NCBI GenBank assembly: GCA_020060215.1
Contig: JAGVAP010000113.1
Location: forward strand, 1-64,000
From: Deltaproteobacteria bacterium
GTDB taxonomy: Bacteria > Desulfobacterota > DSM-4660 > Desulfatiglandales > HGW-15
DNA length: 64,000 nucleotides
Reading direction: 5' to 3'
Below are positions 33,276 through 42,002 of the stretch, piece by piece. The notes below the pieces were generated by a model. The model saw only the letters and a list, made by a program, of their open reading frames with translations. It had not been told where the DNA came from and did no database searches. The stretch's first letter is position 1, and the number at the start of each line of letters is the position of its first letter. Made by a program: the position numbers and the translations under genes.

Positions 33276-33548
33276 TTAATGGGTCTGTTTGCGGTATACC
33301 GGACTGCCCCCGCCCGATTCGAAGACGGAGCGGAATTCGCCGAGCAAGGCGTTCGTGGCCTGTTCCACCATGGCGATGTCCCGCTCCGACACCTGGCTCA
33401 TATCCATGTGGTCGATGGCCTTTCTGAGATTTTCAAACTGCGTCAACAGGGTTCCCTTGTCATGGGGAACCTTCACGCTTCTGTGAACATCGATAATCGT
33501 CCCGATACAGGATTCCACCCGCATTCGATACTTCTTTTCCAATTCCAT
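33276..33548 (-). CDS. Small helical protein of the pilT operon, unknown function
   Basis: 90 residues from the ATG at 33548, preceded by AAGGTG. Entirely helical-looking, charged ('LLTQFENLRKAIDHMDMSQV', 'AMVEQATNALLGEFRSVFE'), no membrane segment. It starts 11 bases after the zinc-ribbon/pseudo-receiver gene and is most likely the last gene of the pilT operon. I know no family for it. Confidence 0.6.
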   Translation of the reverse strand: MELEKKYRMRVESCIGTIIDVHRSVKVPHDKGTLLTQFENLRKAIDHMDMSQVSERDIAMVEQATNALLGEFRSVFESGGGSPVYRKQTH

Positions 33549-33558
33549 GCTATGCACC

Positions 33559-34278
33559 TTATGCTTTCCCTAACTGGGCTAAAGTGTCCATAAAGACCTT
33601 GTAGAACTTATCGTCATCCGAAACCGCCTTCTTCAGCATGACCCCCAGCCTGTCCAGCTCCCTGGTGCTGAATACGGCATTGGCGCTCATGGCAAAAGAC
33701 ATCATGTAATCCATGCTCTTGAACTTCGCGCTCAGGAGGGCCAGGAAGATCCTCCTTCGCACAGGCATGCCCAACCGGTTCAGGTGATTCAGGATAGGGC
33801 TGTTTTCGAGCGGCTGGCCGTCGAAGCCTTCGCTCAGGACCATCACGTCGAACTGATGAAACCTCATCTTTCCCAGGGCGTCCCTCGTGTTCGGAGTGAC
33901 GATCCCCTTGTAGCCCAGCTCTTCAACGACCGATTTGATCTTCTGGCTCTGTTCGGAATCACTACCCATGATCAGAGAAAGTCTCGTACCCTCTTCAAAG
34001 AAATCGAGTGCCTTGTCCTCACTGTAATCGCTGTAGGTGTATCCTTCTTCCGACTCCTTGTTCCGGCTCCGTTCAACCGACTGGCCGTCTGCATTTCCCG
34101 CAGGGACCGACCCCTCCCGGCCGGGCTCCGATATGGTAAGCTCAGGTCCTGTGGTTCGGGTGTCCAGGGTGATCCTGTACCTGCATTTTGGACAATTGAT
34201 CCTCACGACCTGATCTCTGGGGATCTTCTCGTCCAGAATGTTCAGCTTGGTTTTACACTGTTCACAGACGACTTCCAT
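33559..34278 (-). CDS. Zinc-ribbon/pseudo-receiver protein of the pilT operon
   Basis: 239 residues. An MJ0042-type zinc ribbon opens it ('VVCEQCKTKLNILDEKI', then 'INCPKCRYRI'). An acidic low-complexity linker (residues 45-90) leads to a receiver-like fold ('LIMGSDSEQSQKIKSVVEE', 'FHQFDVMVLSEGFDG') in which the usual phospho-acceptor Asp position reads 'LSEG', so phosphorylation is doubtful. CAGGGGAAG precedes the ATG. It directly follows the second PilT-like ATPase gene (17-base gap), suggesting a role in controlling retraction ATPases at the pole. Confidence 0.75.
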   Translation of the reverse strand: MEVVCEQCKTKLNILDEKIPRDQVVRINCPKCRYRITLDTRTTGPELTISEPGREGSVPAGNADGQSVERSRNKESEEGYTYSDYSEDKALDFFEEGTRLSLIMGSDSEQSQKIKSVVEELGYKGIVTPNTRDALGKMRFHQFDVMVLSEGFDGQPLENSPILNHLNRLGMPVRRRIFLALLSAKFKSMDYMMSFAMSANAVFSTRELDRLGVMLKKAVSDDDKFYKVFMDTLAQLGKA

Positions 34279-34295
34279 CGACTTCCCCTGGATCC

Positions 34296-35474
34296 CTACT
34301 GCAGTCCTTTCTTCTTCTTGCCGTATTCGTCGTCGAGGCTGAGACCTTCAATGTCGGTGGTCTTCTGCCCTCTCGACTGCTTGATCGCGTCTACCGCCCT
34401 TCCGACCACCGCCTTTCGGGAGGCGTAGCTCATGGCCGTTTCTTCCGTGATCCATCCATCCCTGAACAGATCCGATATGCACTGATCGAAGGTCATCATG
34501 CCGAAGGGCTGGCTCCCTTCGATGATCTCATAGAAGGTCTTGCCTTCGGACTCGCCGTTGAGGATCGAGTCCTTGACCCTGAGATTGGACCCCATGATCT
34601 CAAAGGCCGCGACCCTCCCCCCTCCCTCCTTGGGCAGCAGCCTCTGGCACGCGATCCACCGCACCGTATCCGTCAGGCGGATCCGGATCTGTTTCTCCTC
34701 CTCCCTTTCGAACATGCCGATGATCCGGTTGATCGTCTGCCCCGCATCCACGGTATGGAGGGTGCTGAGCACGAGGTGGCCCGTTTCCGCCGCCGAAAGA
34801 CCGATCTCCACCGTCTCCCGATCCCTCATTTCACCCACCAGAATGACCTTGGGCGCCTGCCGCAGCGCCGCCCTCAGGCCCGACGCAAAGCTGTCGAAGT
34901 CCTGACCCAGCTCCCTCTGGTTGAAGGTCGCCTTTTTCTGGGAGTGGACATATTCCACCGGGTCCTCGAGGGTCACCACATGGACGGCCTTTTTCTCGTT
35001 GATCTCGTTGAGCACCGCCGCAAGAGAGGTGGACTTTCCGCTTCCGGTGGCGCCGGTCACCAGGATGATCCCATTTCTCTCCTCGGTCATCTTCAGGAAT
35101 GCGGGCGGCAGCTTCATCTCCTCGATGGTCGGGACCCTCGTGGCAAGCTGCCTCATGACCGTCGAGAAATACCCTTTCTGAGAAAAGATGTTCACCCTGA
35201 AGCGCGCCTTGCCCGGCAGCTGATAGGAAGAGTCGCAAGAGCCTTCGGTAAGAAGCATCTTGGTCAGCCGCCGATCCCCGTTGATCAGGTTCAGGGCCAG
35301 AAGCTCCGTCTGGAAGGGGGTGAGACGATCCACCGGCGGGTTGAGCGGGACCGGTTTCAACTGCCCGGATGATTCCACCTGCAGGGGTTTGTCCACGGTC
35401 ATGTTGAGGTCGGACACGTTCTCGTGCGATTCAAGCATGGCCGTCAACACATGATCCAGCTCTCTCTGCCTCAA
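34296..35474 (-). CDS. PilT/PilU-type retraction ATPase (second copy)
   Basis: 392 residues. Walker A is 'ILVTGATGSGKSTSLAAVLN', the Asp box 'VHVVTLEDPVEYVHSQ', Walker B 'PKVILVGEMRDRETVEIGLS' and the His box 'TGHLVLSTLHTVDAGQTINR', all as in PilT/PilU secretion ATPases. The C-terminus has an extra basic tail. I accept a TTG start at 35474 because the GGAGGTG site overlapping the pilT stop is correctly spaced and no other start fits. PilU-like paralogues assist PilT in retracting type IV pili at the inner-membrane base. Confidence 0.9.
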   Translation of the reverse strand: MRQRELDHVLTAMLESHENVSDLNMTVDKPLQVESSGQLKPVPLNPPVDRLTPFQTELLALNLINGDRRLTKMLLTEGSCDSSYQLPGKARFRVNIFSQKGYFSTVMRQLATRVPTIEEMKLPPAFLKMTEERNGIILVTGATGSGKSTSLAAVLNEINEKKAVHVVTLEDPVEYVHSQKKATFNQRELGQDFDSFASGLRAALRQAPKVILVGEMRDRETVEIGLSAAETGHLVLSTLHTVDAGQTINRIIGMFEREEEKQIRIRLTDTVRWIACQRLLPKEGGGRVAAFEIMGSNLRVKDSILNGESEGKTFYEIIEGSQPFGMMTFDQCISDLFRDGWITEETAMSYASRKAVVGRAVDAIKQSRGQKTTDIEGLSLDDEYGKKKKGLQ

Positions 35475-35477
35475 ACC

Positions 35478-36560
35478 TCACACCTCCGTGAAATCGGCGG
35501 GGGGATTTTTCATGAGCGGGAGAAACTTGGACTTCTCCACCGCCTTGCTGTAGGCGTCCTCGGGGGAGATGATCTTCTTGTTCAGGAGCTCCATGATGGC
35601 GTCGTCGAGGGACTGCATCCCGTACTTCTTTCCGGTCTGGATCATGGAGGGGATCTGGTAGGTCTTCCCCTCACGGATCAGGTTCCTCACGGCGGGGTTT
35701 GCAATCATGATCTCCAGGGCGGCGACCCTTCCCTTCCTGTCCCTTCTCTTGAACAGGGTCTGGGAGACCACGGCGCGGATGCCGTCGGCCAGGGTGCTCC
35801 GGATCTGCTCCTGCTGGTTGGTCGGGAACACCTCGATGACGCGGTCGACCGTCTTGGCTGCGCTGATGGTATGGAGCGTACCGAAGACCAGGTGGCCGGT
35901 TGCGGAGGCCTCGATGGCGAGGGAGATGGTCTCCAGGTCCCTCATCTCGCCGACCAGGATGACGTCCGGGTCCTCACGGAGGGCCCCCCGCAGGGCCGCG
36001 GCAAACGATCGTGTGTGGAGCGAGACCTCTCGATGGTTGATCAGGGCCTTGTCGCTCTTGTGCACGAACTCGATGGGATCCTCGACCGTCAGGATGTGGT
36101 CCTTGCGCGTCTTGTTCGCCTCGTCGATGATGGCGGCCAGGGTCGTCGATTTACCGCTGCCGGTAGGTCCGGTCACAAGCACCAGTCCCCTCGGCAGTGA
36201 GGCGAGCCTTCGAACCACCGGCGGCAGACCGAGCTGCTCGCAGGTAAGCACGTTCGAGGGGATCTCCCTGAACACGGCCCCGACCCCGTACTTCTGCTGG
36301 AAGAAGTTGGCCCTGTAGCGAGCCAGCCCCGGGATCTCGTAGGCGAAGTCCACGTCCCCGGTCTCTTCGAACTCCTTGACCTTGTGCTCCGGGGCGATCT
36401 CGTAGAGCATGGCCTTGAGCGAATCGTTGTCCAGGACTCGGAACTTGACCCTCTCCAACTCGCCTCCGATTCGCAGAATCGGCTGTTGCCCGGACACCAG
36501 GTGAAGGTCCGATGCGCCTTGTTCGTTCATGAGTTTGAAAAAGGCGTCGATCTGAGCCAT
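35478..36560 (-). CDS. pilT: Twitching motility ATPase PilT
   Basis: 360 residues from the ATG at 36560 (GGGGGAGCCC before it). 'MNEQGASDLHLVSGQQPILR' is the PilT start. Walker A 'LVTGPTGSGKSTTLAAIID', Asp box 'HILTVEDPIEFVHKS', Walker B 'DPDVILVGEMRDLETISLA' and His box 'HLVFGTLHTISAAKTVDRV' are complete. The PilT AIRNLIRE motif appears as 'PAVRNLIREGKTYQIPSM'. It powers retraction of type IV pili. First gene of a four-gene leftward operon; no other pil genes are in the window. Confidence 0.95.
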   Translation of the reverse strand: MAQIDAFFKLMNEQGASDLHLVSGQQPILRIGGELERVKFRVLDNDSLKAMLYEIAPEHKVKEFEETGDVDFAYEIPGLARYRANFFQQKYGVGAVFREIPSNVLTCEQLGLPPVVRRLASLPRGLVLVTGPTGSGKSTTLAAIIDEANKTRKDHILTVEDPIEFVHKSDKALINHREVSLHTRSFAAALRGALREDPDVILVGEMRDLETISLAIEASATGHLVFGTLHTISAAKTVDRVIEVFPTNQQEQIRSTLADGIRAVVSQTLFKRRDRKGRVAALEIMIANPAVRNLIREGKTYQIPSMIQTGKKYGMQSLDDAIMELLNKKIISPEDAYSKAVEKSKFLPLMKNPPADFTEV

Positions 36561-36719
36561 GGGCTCCCCCCTCGAAAAATTGGGGAGCATTATATCCAGA
36601 AAAGAATCCGATTCAACCCAAAAAGCTGCTGCAGGAGAAACAGCTCTAAACCGCCTGAATTCCCGAGAAGAATAGAGGGAAGGGGGTCCCTGTGGGGTGT
36701 CCGCGAGCCGAACAAGCGG

Positions 36720-36775
36720 GACGCCGGAGCGTCCCGCACCGTGCGTTCCCAGGCAAGGAGCATGGGAACGCTCGT
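36720..36775. repeat. GGAACG-type double hairpin repeat
   Basis: GGGACGC-CGGA-GCGTCCC is followed by GCGTTCCCA...TGGGAACGC, two compact stem-loops. The second matches the hairpin at 60776-60802 and belongs to a widespread bacterial intergenic repeat. It may also end transcripts of the GNAT gene. Confidence 0.6.
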
Positions 36776-36815
36776 CTCATCCTCTCAACTTCCAAACCTC
36801 TCAACCTACTTCCTG

Positions 36816-37394
36816 CTAACGGAGGTCCTTCACCATCTCCAGGGCATCCTGCCCGGCTGGGTAGAAGTTCTTCTTGACCTGCGTGGGAATGAAGAGGCAG
36901 CGCTTGAAGAGTTTCTGGGCGGGCAGGTTTTCCTTGGCCGTGTGCAGAACAAGCCTGTTGACCCGCAGGGCCAGGGCGATCTCCTCGATCTCCTTCATGA
37001 GCATTCGCCCTGCCCCCTTTTTCTGCTTCCGGGGCGCAACGGCAATGGCCAGCAACTCCGCTGAAAGCACGATCCCAAGATCATCCGAGAACCGGCCGAG
37101 CATGGCAAAGCCTACCGGTTTCTCCGCAAGCAGCGCCACGATCGTAACGGCTGCATCCGACTGGAACCACTTTCTGATCCACTCCCGATACGGTCCGTAC
37201 CTGCTGAACACCTTGCCGCTCAATGATTCGATGAAGGGAAGGTCTGTGACTCGGGCAGGGCGAACCCTCATGACCGGCTCGTGGGGGACCTTGCGTCCGA
37301 GGCGAAGGCGATCCTTCAGCGCGCGGAGACTCGCTGCAGGATCGAAGAAGGAGTCGGGTTTTCCGAATTGTCTCCTCCGCCCCATAGGCCTCAC
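36816..37394 (-). CDS. GNAT-family N-acetyltransferase
   Basis: 192 residues in the longest frame. The acetyl-CoA loop is 'LLAIAVAPRKQKKGAGRMLM' (R/Q-x-x-G-x-G/A type), and the surrounding strands fit a RimI-like acetyltransferase. The start is uncertain: GTG at 37394 gives an N-terminal extension, while an ATG at 37271 ('MRVRPARVTDLPFIESLSG') starts exactly at the GNAT fold. Neither has a strong ribosome-binding site. The acceptor substrate is unknown. Confidence 0.78.
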   Translation of the reverse strand: MRPMGRRRQFGKPDSFFDPAASLRALKDRLRLGRKVPHEPVMRVRPARVTDLPFIESLSGKVFSRYGPYREWIRKWFQSDAAVTIVALLAEKPVGFAMLGRFSDDLGIVLSAELLAIAVAPRKQKKGAGRMLMKEIEEIALALRVNRLVLHTAKENLPAQKLFKRCLFIPTQVKKNFYPAGQDALEMVKDLR

Positions 37395-37659
37395 AGGACT
37401 GCTGCAGAAGAAGTCACGTCAGTGAGGCCCCAAGCGCGGAGCCCCGCTTTACGGGAGCTTCAGGAATGTCCAAGCCCTAAAAGCCGAATGCCAAAGGAAG
37501 GTCAAAGGTCAATTTCAAGAACTCCAAACCAAATGTCTCTGTCCTCTCCATGATGCATCAGACCATTTGGGGCTTGATTGGTCATTTGAGCTTTGACGTT
37601 TGGATTTGCGGCGGTTCCGTCCCAGGTCCTTAGTGTCCTCGCGGCGGAACAATCCTCGC

Positions 37660-38706
37660 TCAGAGATTCTTCCAGCGATCCTGGTGGAATTCCTTGACGC
37701 TCCGGAGGATGACGTCCATGAAATCCCGATCCGCATTGGAGACGAGTGTCCCGGTGCTCGTGGTGGAGATCCCGGCCATCTCCATCAGGACGCTCTTCAC
37801 GGAAACCGCAAGCCCTTCCACACTGTATCCGCCTTCCAGGGTCAGGACCAGCCTCCCGCCGCAGCAGGCCTGGGCCGTGTCCATGACCGATCGGGTGAGC
37901 GCCGCGAACCCTGCGGGGGTGACTCTCATCCCTCCCAACGGATCCCCTTCGTAGATGTCGAACCCGGCCGAGACCAGGATGAGGTCGGGTTTGAAGTCCA
38001 TGGCGACCGGTTTGAGGATCCTCTCATAGACCGCAAGATACTCCTCGTCCCCGCACCCCACGGGGAAAGGGACATTCACTGTATAGCCCCTTCCCTTTCC
38101 TTTTCCCGTCTCGCCGAAATCTCCCGTGCCCGGGTAATAGGGGTACTGATGGGTTGAAAAGAAGAGGACGGTGGGGTCCTCTTCAAAAGAATGCTGGGTG
38201 CCGTTTCCGTGATGGAGATCCCAGTCCACGATCAGCACGCGCTCGCAGTGCAGCCTTTCCTGTGCAAACCGCGCCGCCACGGCCACGTTGTTGAAGAGGC
38301 AGAAACCCATGGCCCTGCCTCTTTCGGCATGATGGCCCGGGGGCCGCACCAGTGCGAAGGCGTTGTCCAGTTCCCCGGAGCCGACCATGGAAACCGCCTG
38401 ACAAAGCCCCCCTGCAGCCAGCAGGGCTGCTTCGTAAGAGCCGGCGCAGGTCTGCGTGTCAGGATCCAGATAGGTGAATTCCTGTCCCGCGGTTGCGGCC
38501 AGGGTGTCGAGAAAACGGGACGTATGGACCTGCAGGATCTCCTCCGGCTCAGCGGGCCTTACAGGTACGTTGGGGAATCTACCGGCCATGTCGGGCGCGT
38601 CCAGCATCTCGTACACGGCCCGGAGGCGCTCAGGACTTTCCGGGTGGAACTCCCCCATAAAGTGGTTCATGTATTTCGGGTCTCTGACAATACCGGTTCG
38701 GTTCAT
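37660..38706 (-). CDS. Histone-deacetylase-family amidohydrolase (acetoin-utilisation/acetylpolyamine type)
   Basis: 348 residues from the ATG at 38706 with GGGGAAG upstream. The zinc-dependent arginase/deacetylase fold is evident: 'LVRPPGHHAERGRAMGFCLF', 'VLIVDWDLHHGNGTQHSF' (metal Asp and His), 'LILVSAGFDIYEGDPLGGM' (metal Asp) and 'LTLEGGYSVEGLA' (catalytic Tyr). Bacterial members deacetylate acetylpolyamines or acetyl-lysine. Together with the neighbouring GNAT gene, 265 bases downstream on the same strand, it makes an acetylation/deacetylation pair in position only; a functional link is inference. Confidence 0.9.
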   Translation of the reverse strand: MNRTGIVRDPKYMNHFMGEFHPESPERLRAVYEMLDAPDMAGRFPNVPVRPAEPEEILQVHTSRFLDTLAATAGQEFTYLDPDTQTCAGSYEAALLAAGGLCQAVSMVGSGELDNAFALVRPPGHHAERGRAMGFCLFNNVAVAARFAQERLHCERVLIVDWDLHHGNGTQHSFEEDPTVLFFSTHQYPYYPGTGDFGETGKGKGRGYTVNVPFPVGCGDEEYLAVYERILKPVAMDFKPDLILVSAGFDIYEGDPLGGMRVTPAGFAALTRSVMDTAQACCGGRLVLTLEGGYSVEGLAVSVKSVLMEMAGISTTSTGTLVSNADRDFMDVILRSVKEFHQDRWKNL

Positions 38707-38750
38707 CGGATCTTCCCCTGTCGTGCATCTCATGATACCAATAGCAGTTA

Positions 38751-38841
38751 TTGGCTAATGGTTACAAGTGAATAGTTGACCCTCCGGGTCCCATACCGTC
38801 GCCTTTCTTCAACAATTCACCTGTAGCGAGTAACCGCTAAC
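38751..38841. repeat. Imperfect inverted repeat (GTTACAAGTGAATAGTTG type)
   Basis: GCTAATGGTTACAAGTGAAT on the left is mirrored by CACCTGTAGCGAGTAACCGC on the right. It sits between divergent genes and resembles a common dispersed intergenic repeat. Confidence 0.45.
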
Positions 38842-38859
38842 CTTCCCTTGCGAGGCGCC

Positions 38860-39174
38860 ATGTACTTTATCTTCATCGGCGGAGTTCAGCCAAGGACCAG
38901 AACCCTTGAGGAGCGGCCCAGGAGATGCCCTGCCTGCGGGCTTCATCAGGCCGTTCTCAAGAGAACGGACCACTACTTTTCGCTTTTTTTTATACCCCTC
39001 TTTCCCATTCAGAAAGGGACACCTTTTCTTGAATGCCGCAGTTGTGGTACCCTCTCGAGCGAGGCGGGAGAGACATGGACAACACCGGCTTCCACCTGCA
39101 GCCGTTGCGGCGCAAGACTCGACCCGGCATTCCGCTTCTGCCCGTCGTGTGGGAAGCCCGTGAACGATAAATGA
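38860..39174 (+). CDS. Small zinc-ribbon protein
   Basis: 104 residues from the ATG at 38860 (GAGG before it). Three CxxC pairs: 'RRCPACGLHQAVLKRTDHYF', 'LECRSCGTLSS', and a C-terminal zinc ribbon 'CSRCGARLDPAFRFCPSCG'. A hydrophobic stretch 'YFSLFFIPLFPIQKGTPF' lies in between and is typical of the zinc-ribbon '17-kDa' family with a YFSLFFIP motif. Probably a small metal-binding adaptor; function unknown. Confidence 0.75.
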   Translation: MYFIFIGGVQPRTRTLEERPRRCPACGLHQAVLKRTDHYFSLFFIPLFPIQKGTPFLECRSCGTLSSEAGETWTTPASTCSRCGARLDPAFRFCPSCGKPVNDK

Positions 39175-39238
39175 CTCTTCGGCAGAGCCCGGTTCGCGGA
39201 ATTGGACACCGGAAGAGGGGGGTCTAGCCCTTGGGCCC

Positions 39239-39345
39239 GTAGGATGGGTGAAGCGCAGCGAAACCCATCGATTCGTGAATCAAGGCTGAAGACGATGGGT
39301 TTTCCCCGCCTTGAGGCCTGCCGGGGTCCACCCATCCCAACTATT
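39239..39345. repeat. GTAGGATGGGTGAAGCGCAGCG-type intergenic repeat
   Basis: GTAGGATGGGTGAAGCGC and an inverted 'GGGTTTTCCCCGCC...CCACCCATCCC' bracket about 100 bases. This repeat family is widespread in proteobacterial genomes. It forms the leader of the gene at 39373. Confidence 0.65.
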
Positions 39346-39372
39346 CACCAGGAGCCGCTCGGAAGAAAACCG

Positions 39373-39684
39373 ATGAAGGGAAAAGCGCTGGAGGAACAGA
39401 AGAGGCTGGAGCTGCTGGAGGAGGCGGCTCAAGCCATTGGAATCGAGGTCCGGTACGAGCCCTTCAAAGGGGAGAACGCCATGGCAACCGGAGGCCTCTG
39501 CCGACTGAAAGGGAACTACCTCCTCATCATCAACCAACGCGCGGGATTGGGCGAAAGGATCAACGCGATCGCCTCGGCCATCAACCGATTCGACCTGAGC
39601 ACCACTTATTTGAGGCCGGGGCTCCGCGAGTTTCTGGAAGGTTTCCCGGCCGAAAAAGGCGATGCGGTCCTAGAACAGGAATGA
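39373..39684 (+). CDS. Conserved hypothetical protein
   Basis: 103 residues from the ATG at 39373 (GGAAG upstream); the longer frame from 39202 is repeat DNA. 'LLEEAAQAIGIEVRYEPFKG' and 'GGLCRLKGNYLLIINQRAGL' suggest a small alpha/beta domain; similar short proteins occur in deltaproteobacteria without known role. Its last 15 bases overlap the convergent carboxyltransferase gene. Confidence 0.65.
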   Translation: MKGKALEEQKRLELLEEAAQAIGIEVRYEPFKGENAMATGGLCRLKGNYLLIINQRAGLGERINAIASAINRFDLSTTYLRPGLREFLEGFPAEKGDAVLEQE

Positions 39685-41532
39685 CCTGCGCTTCTCCCGA
39701 TTCGCCTTCTTCAACGCCCTCGAGTTTGTCCGCTTGTAGAGCTCCAGGTACTTGCTCACCGCGAACTTCATATCCCTCCGCTCGCAGATCTCCTGAATCC
39801 CCCTGATGTCGTGGTAGAAGTTCAGGGATTCGTAGATCTTCGATGAGAGCCGATGGAGGGAATCGGACCGAACCAGCTTCTCCTCCACCTCGAAGCCGCT
39901 TGCCTTCATCACCCTTGGTCCTGCGAAGATGACCAGCGCCCCGGGTTCAGCGATGGTAATGTCCCCAAGGGCCGCGTAGCTGGCAATGGCTCCTCCGGTC
40001 GCCGGATCGGCCAGGATCGAGATATACGGCAGCCCCTGCTTCTTGAGGCGGTTGACCGATTCCACGGTCTTGACCATCTGCATGAGGGCGGAGATCCCTT
40101 CATACAACCGGGCGCCGCCGGAACAGCAGACGCTGACCAGGGGAAGGTTCTCCTGGATCGCGTAGTCCACCGCCCTTCTGAACTTCTCTCCGAAGACCAC
40201 CCCCATGGATCCGCCGCAGTAGTAGAACTCGCTGATCGCCATGACCACCTGGAATTGATGGATCCTCGCGCTGCCCACCACCAGGGACTCCTTGAAATGG
40301 GACCGGCCCTCCTGCCTGGCCAGGAAGTCCCTGTAGTAGTCGGTGATGGCTTCTTCCTCCAGCAGCTGATCGACCGTGAGATTCCTGTACAGCTCGTGGA
40401 AGCTCTCCAGGTCGGCCAGGCAGTCGATCCACCCTTCCGCCCCAAGGGTATAGGAGTGTCCGCAGGATGGGCAGACGTGGAAATTCTGGAGGAAATCCTT
40501 CAAGGGGATGAGCTTCCCGCATCCGCCCACCCTTTTCTCCTGGCCCTCCACGGCGCCGCACTCGATGAACTCCTTGGCCTCCAGCCTTTCGGATTTCCCG
40601 TAATCGTCCGAGACCTCGGTCATGCTGGAGTAGTTCACGATCTTGATGTTGGGAGGCGGCTTGAAGAAGGCCTTTCGGATCGGGAGCTCGATATAACGCT
40701 TGAAATCGTAGAACTTCCCGGATCCCTTCGAAAGCCCGTATTTCCTGGCCCGGATTTCCCTGTTCCGGATGAGCTTCCGGATGCGCGATCGGGACAGCTC
40801 CCTCATGGAGCGGGTCAGAAACCTCCTGACCGACTCCGCCGTCTCCTGGCAATCTGCCACATCCTTGGAGGATGGAACGATCCGGTCGATGACATTCAGG
40901 TTCCTCAGCTCCTTGGCCGTCGGCTTGAGGATGGTGAGGGCGTCGTTGATGCGCGTAGGGTCGCGGAAGACGATGGAGGCCATGCTCTCGGGCGGCGCAG
41001 TGGCATAAAGGGCATCGTCCATCTGCCCCCGGATGTCGGTGACCTGAATGGCGAGGGCCCCGCCGCTTCCCCCTTCTCCCAGGACCAGGGATATGGTCCT
41101 TACCGGGATGGTGATGAACTCGCGGATCAGGTGCGCGATGAAAAAGGCCTGGAAGTGCTGAGCGGACTGCATGGCAATGTCCGCCCCATACGTGTCGATG
41201 AGACAGAAGACAAAGGAGTTTTCAGGGTCGGAAGCCGCCGCCTGCTTCAGCAGCCAGAGGACCTGGGAATGCTCTTCCGCAGTCAACATCCCGTAGTTGA
41301 GCCGCTTCAGGTCCTCCGCGCTCCTGAGGTCGCCCGGCTTGGGCTTCTGCTGGCCGATGACATAGAGATGCTTCCCCAGGTACTCACAGGTCCCGGCGAC
41401 CAGCGAAACCCCCTTGCCCTCGACGTGATTGAAATCGGGGAAGAGCTTGTCGACCATGTCCGAAGCCCTGGGCCGGAAGGGGTTCCTCGTTCGCTTCTTG
41501 AAGATATCTACCAGTTCCATCTTGGTCATCAT
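39670..41532 (-). CDS. Fused acetyl-CoA carboxylase carboxyltransferase, alpha-like then beta-like
   Basis: 620 residues. Residues about 1-240 are AccA-like: '[18 protein letters not shown]' (oxyanion glycines) and '[17 protein letters not shown]'. Residues about 300-600 are AccD-like: a partial zinc ribbon ('[20 protein letters not shown]', then SC), '[19 protein letters not shown]' and '[20 protein letters not shown]'. It would transfer CO2 from carboxybiotin to acetyl-CoA to make malonyl-CoA for fatty acids. The order is the reverse of propionyl-CoA-carboxylase-type beta subunits, where the AccD-like half comes first. The first zinc Cys of the canonical CxxC is Val, with another Cys ('IECGAVEG') upstream. 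It is coupled by ATGA overlap to the NUDIX gene. Confidence 0.88.
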   Translation of the reverse strand: MMTKMELVDIFKKRTRNPFRPRASDMVDKLFPDFNHVEGKGVSLVAGTCEYLGKHLYVIGQQKPKPGDLRSAEDLKRLNYGMLTAEEHSQVLWLLKQAAASDPENSFVFCLIDTYGADIAMQSAQHFQAFFIAHLIREFITIPVRTISLVLGEGGSGGALAIQVTDIRGQMDDALYATAPPESMASIVFRDPTRINDALTILKPTAKELRNLNVIDRIVPSSKDVADCQETAESVRRFLTRSMRELSRSRIRKLIRNREIRARKYGLSKGSGKFYDFKRYIELPIRKAFFKPPPNIKIVNYSSMTEVSDDYGKSERLEAKEFIECGAVEGQEKRVGGCGKLIPLKDFLQNFHVCPSCGHSYTLGAEGWIDCLADLESFHELYRNLTVDQLLEEEAITDYYRDFLARQEGRSHFKESLVVGSARIHQFQVVMAISEFYYCGGSMGVVFGEKFRRAVDYAIQENLPLVSVCCSGGARLYEGISALMQMVKTVESVNRLKKQGLPYISILADPATGGAIASYAALGDITIAEPGALVIFAGPRVMKASGFEVEEKLVRSDSLHRLSSKIYESLNFYHDIRGIQEICERRDMKFAVSKYLELYKRTNSRALKKANREKRRSFLF

Positions 41533-42002
41533 GGTTCCTCCCGGACGCTACCCCTGTCCGGCATCGGGCGGCTCGCCCTGAAATAGTCCTTCAGGATCTT
41601 TCCGTGATCGAATGCGAGATCTTCGGGGAGGTTCTCCGGATGAAAGACAGCGGTCTCCTTCGCGTCGTCTCCGGCCCGCAGCTCGCCCTTTCCCCTGCCT
41701 GTAAAAACCACCGTGATGGTATGGAACCGCGGGTCGCGAGCAGGGTCGGAATAGGCCCCGAACTGCCGAAGCCGGTCGACCTCCAGGGAAGTCTCTTCCC
41801 TGGCCTCCCTGAGCGCCGCAGCCTCGAGGGTCTCGCCGTAGTCGACAAAGCCCCCCGGCAGGGCCCAGCCAGGGGGTGGGTTCTTTCTCTTCACCAGGAC
41901 GATCCCGCCGCTCTTCTCGATGATGACGTCCACCGTCGGGATCGGGTTCCTGTACTTCTCCACCTCTTTGCCGCAATGGGGGCACTGAAGCCGATCTTTC
42001 AT
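41529..42002 (-). CDS. NUDIX hydrolase with N-terminal zinc ribbon
   Basis: 157 residues. The NUDIX box '[20 protein letters not shown]' then ETSLEV matches GX5EX7REUXEEXGU closely. A short N-terminal '[10 protein letters not shown]' provides half a zinc ribbon. It hydrolyses a nucleoside diphosphate linked to another moiety, ADP-ribose-like or a damaged nucleotide; the exact substrate is unknown. Both ends overlap neighbours by four bases (ATGA with the phosphatidyltransferase and with the carboxyltransferase), so the three genes are one translationally coupled operon. Confidence 0.92.
   Translation of the reverse strand: MKDRLQCPHCGKEVEKYRNPIPTVDVIIEKSGGIVLVKRKNPPPGWALPGGFVDYGETLEAAALREAREETSLEVDRLRQFGAYSDPARDPRFHTITVVFTGRGKGELRAGDDAKETAVFHPENLPEDLAFDHGKILKDYFRASRPMPDRGSVREEP

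Noticed and set aside
39853..41586. 577-codon open frame on the plus strand
   Set aside because: Antisense to the AccA-AccD fusion; low-complexity composition without motifs. A typical shadow in G+C-rich DNA.
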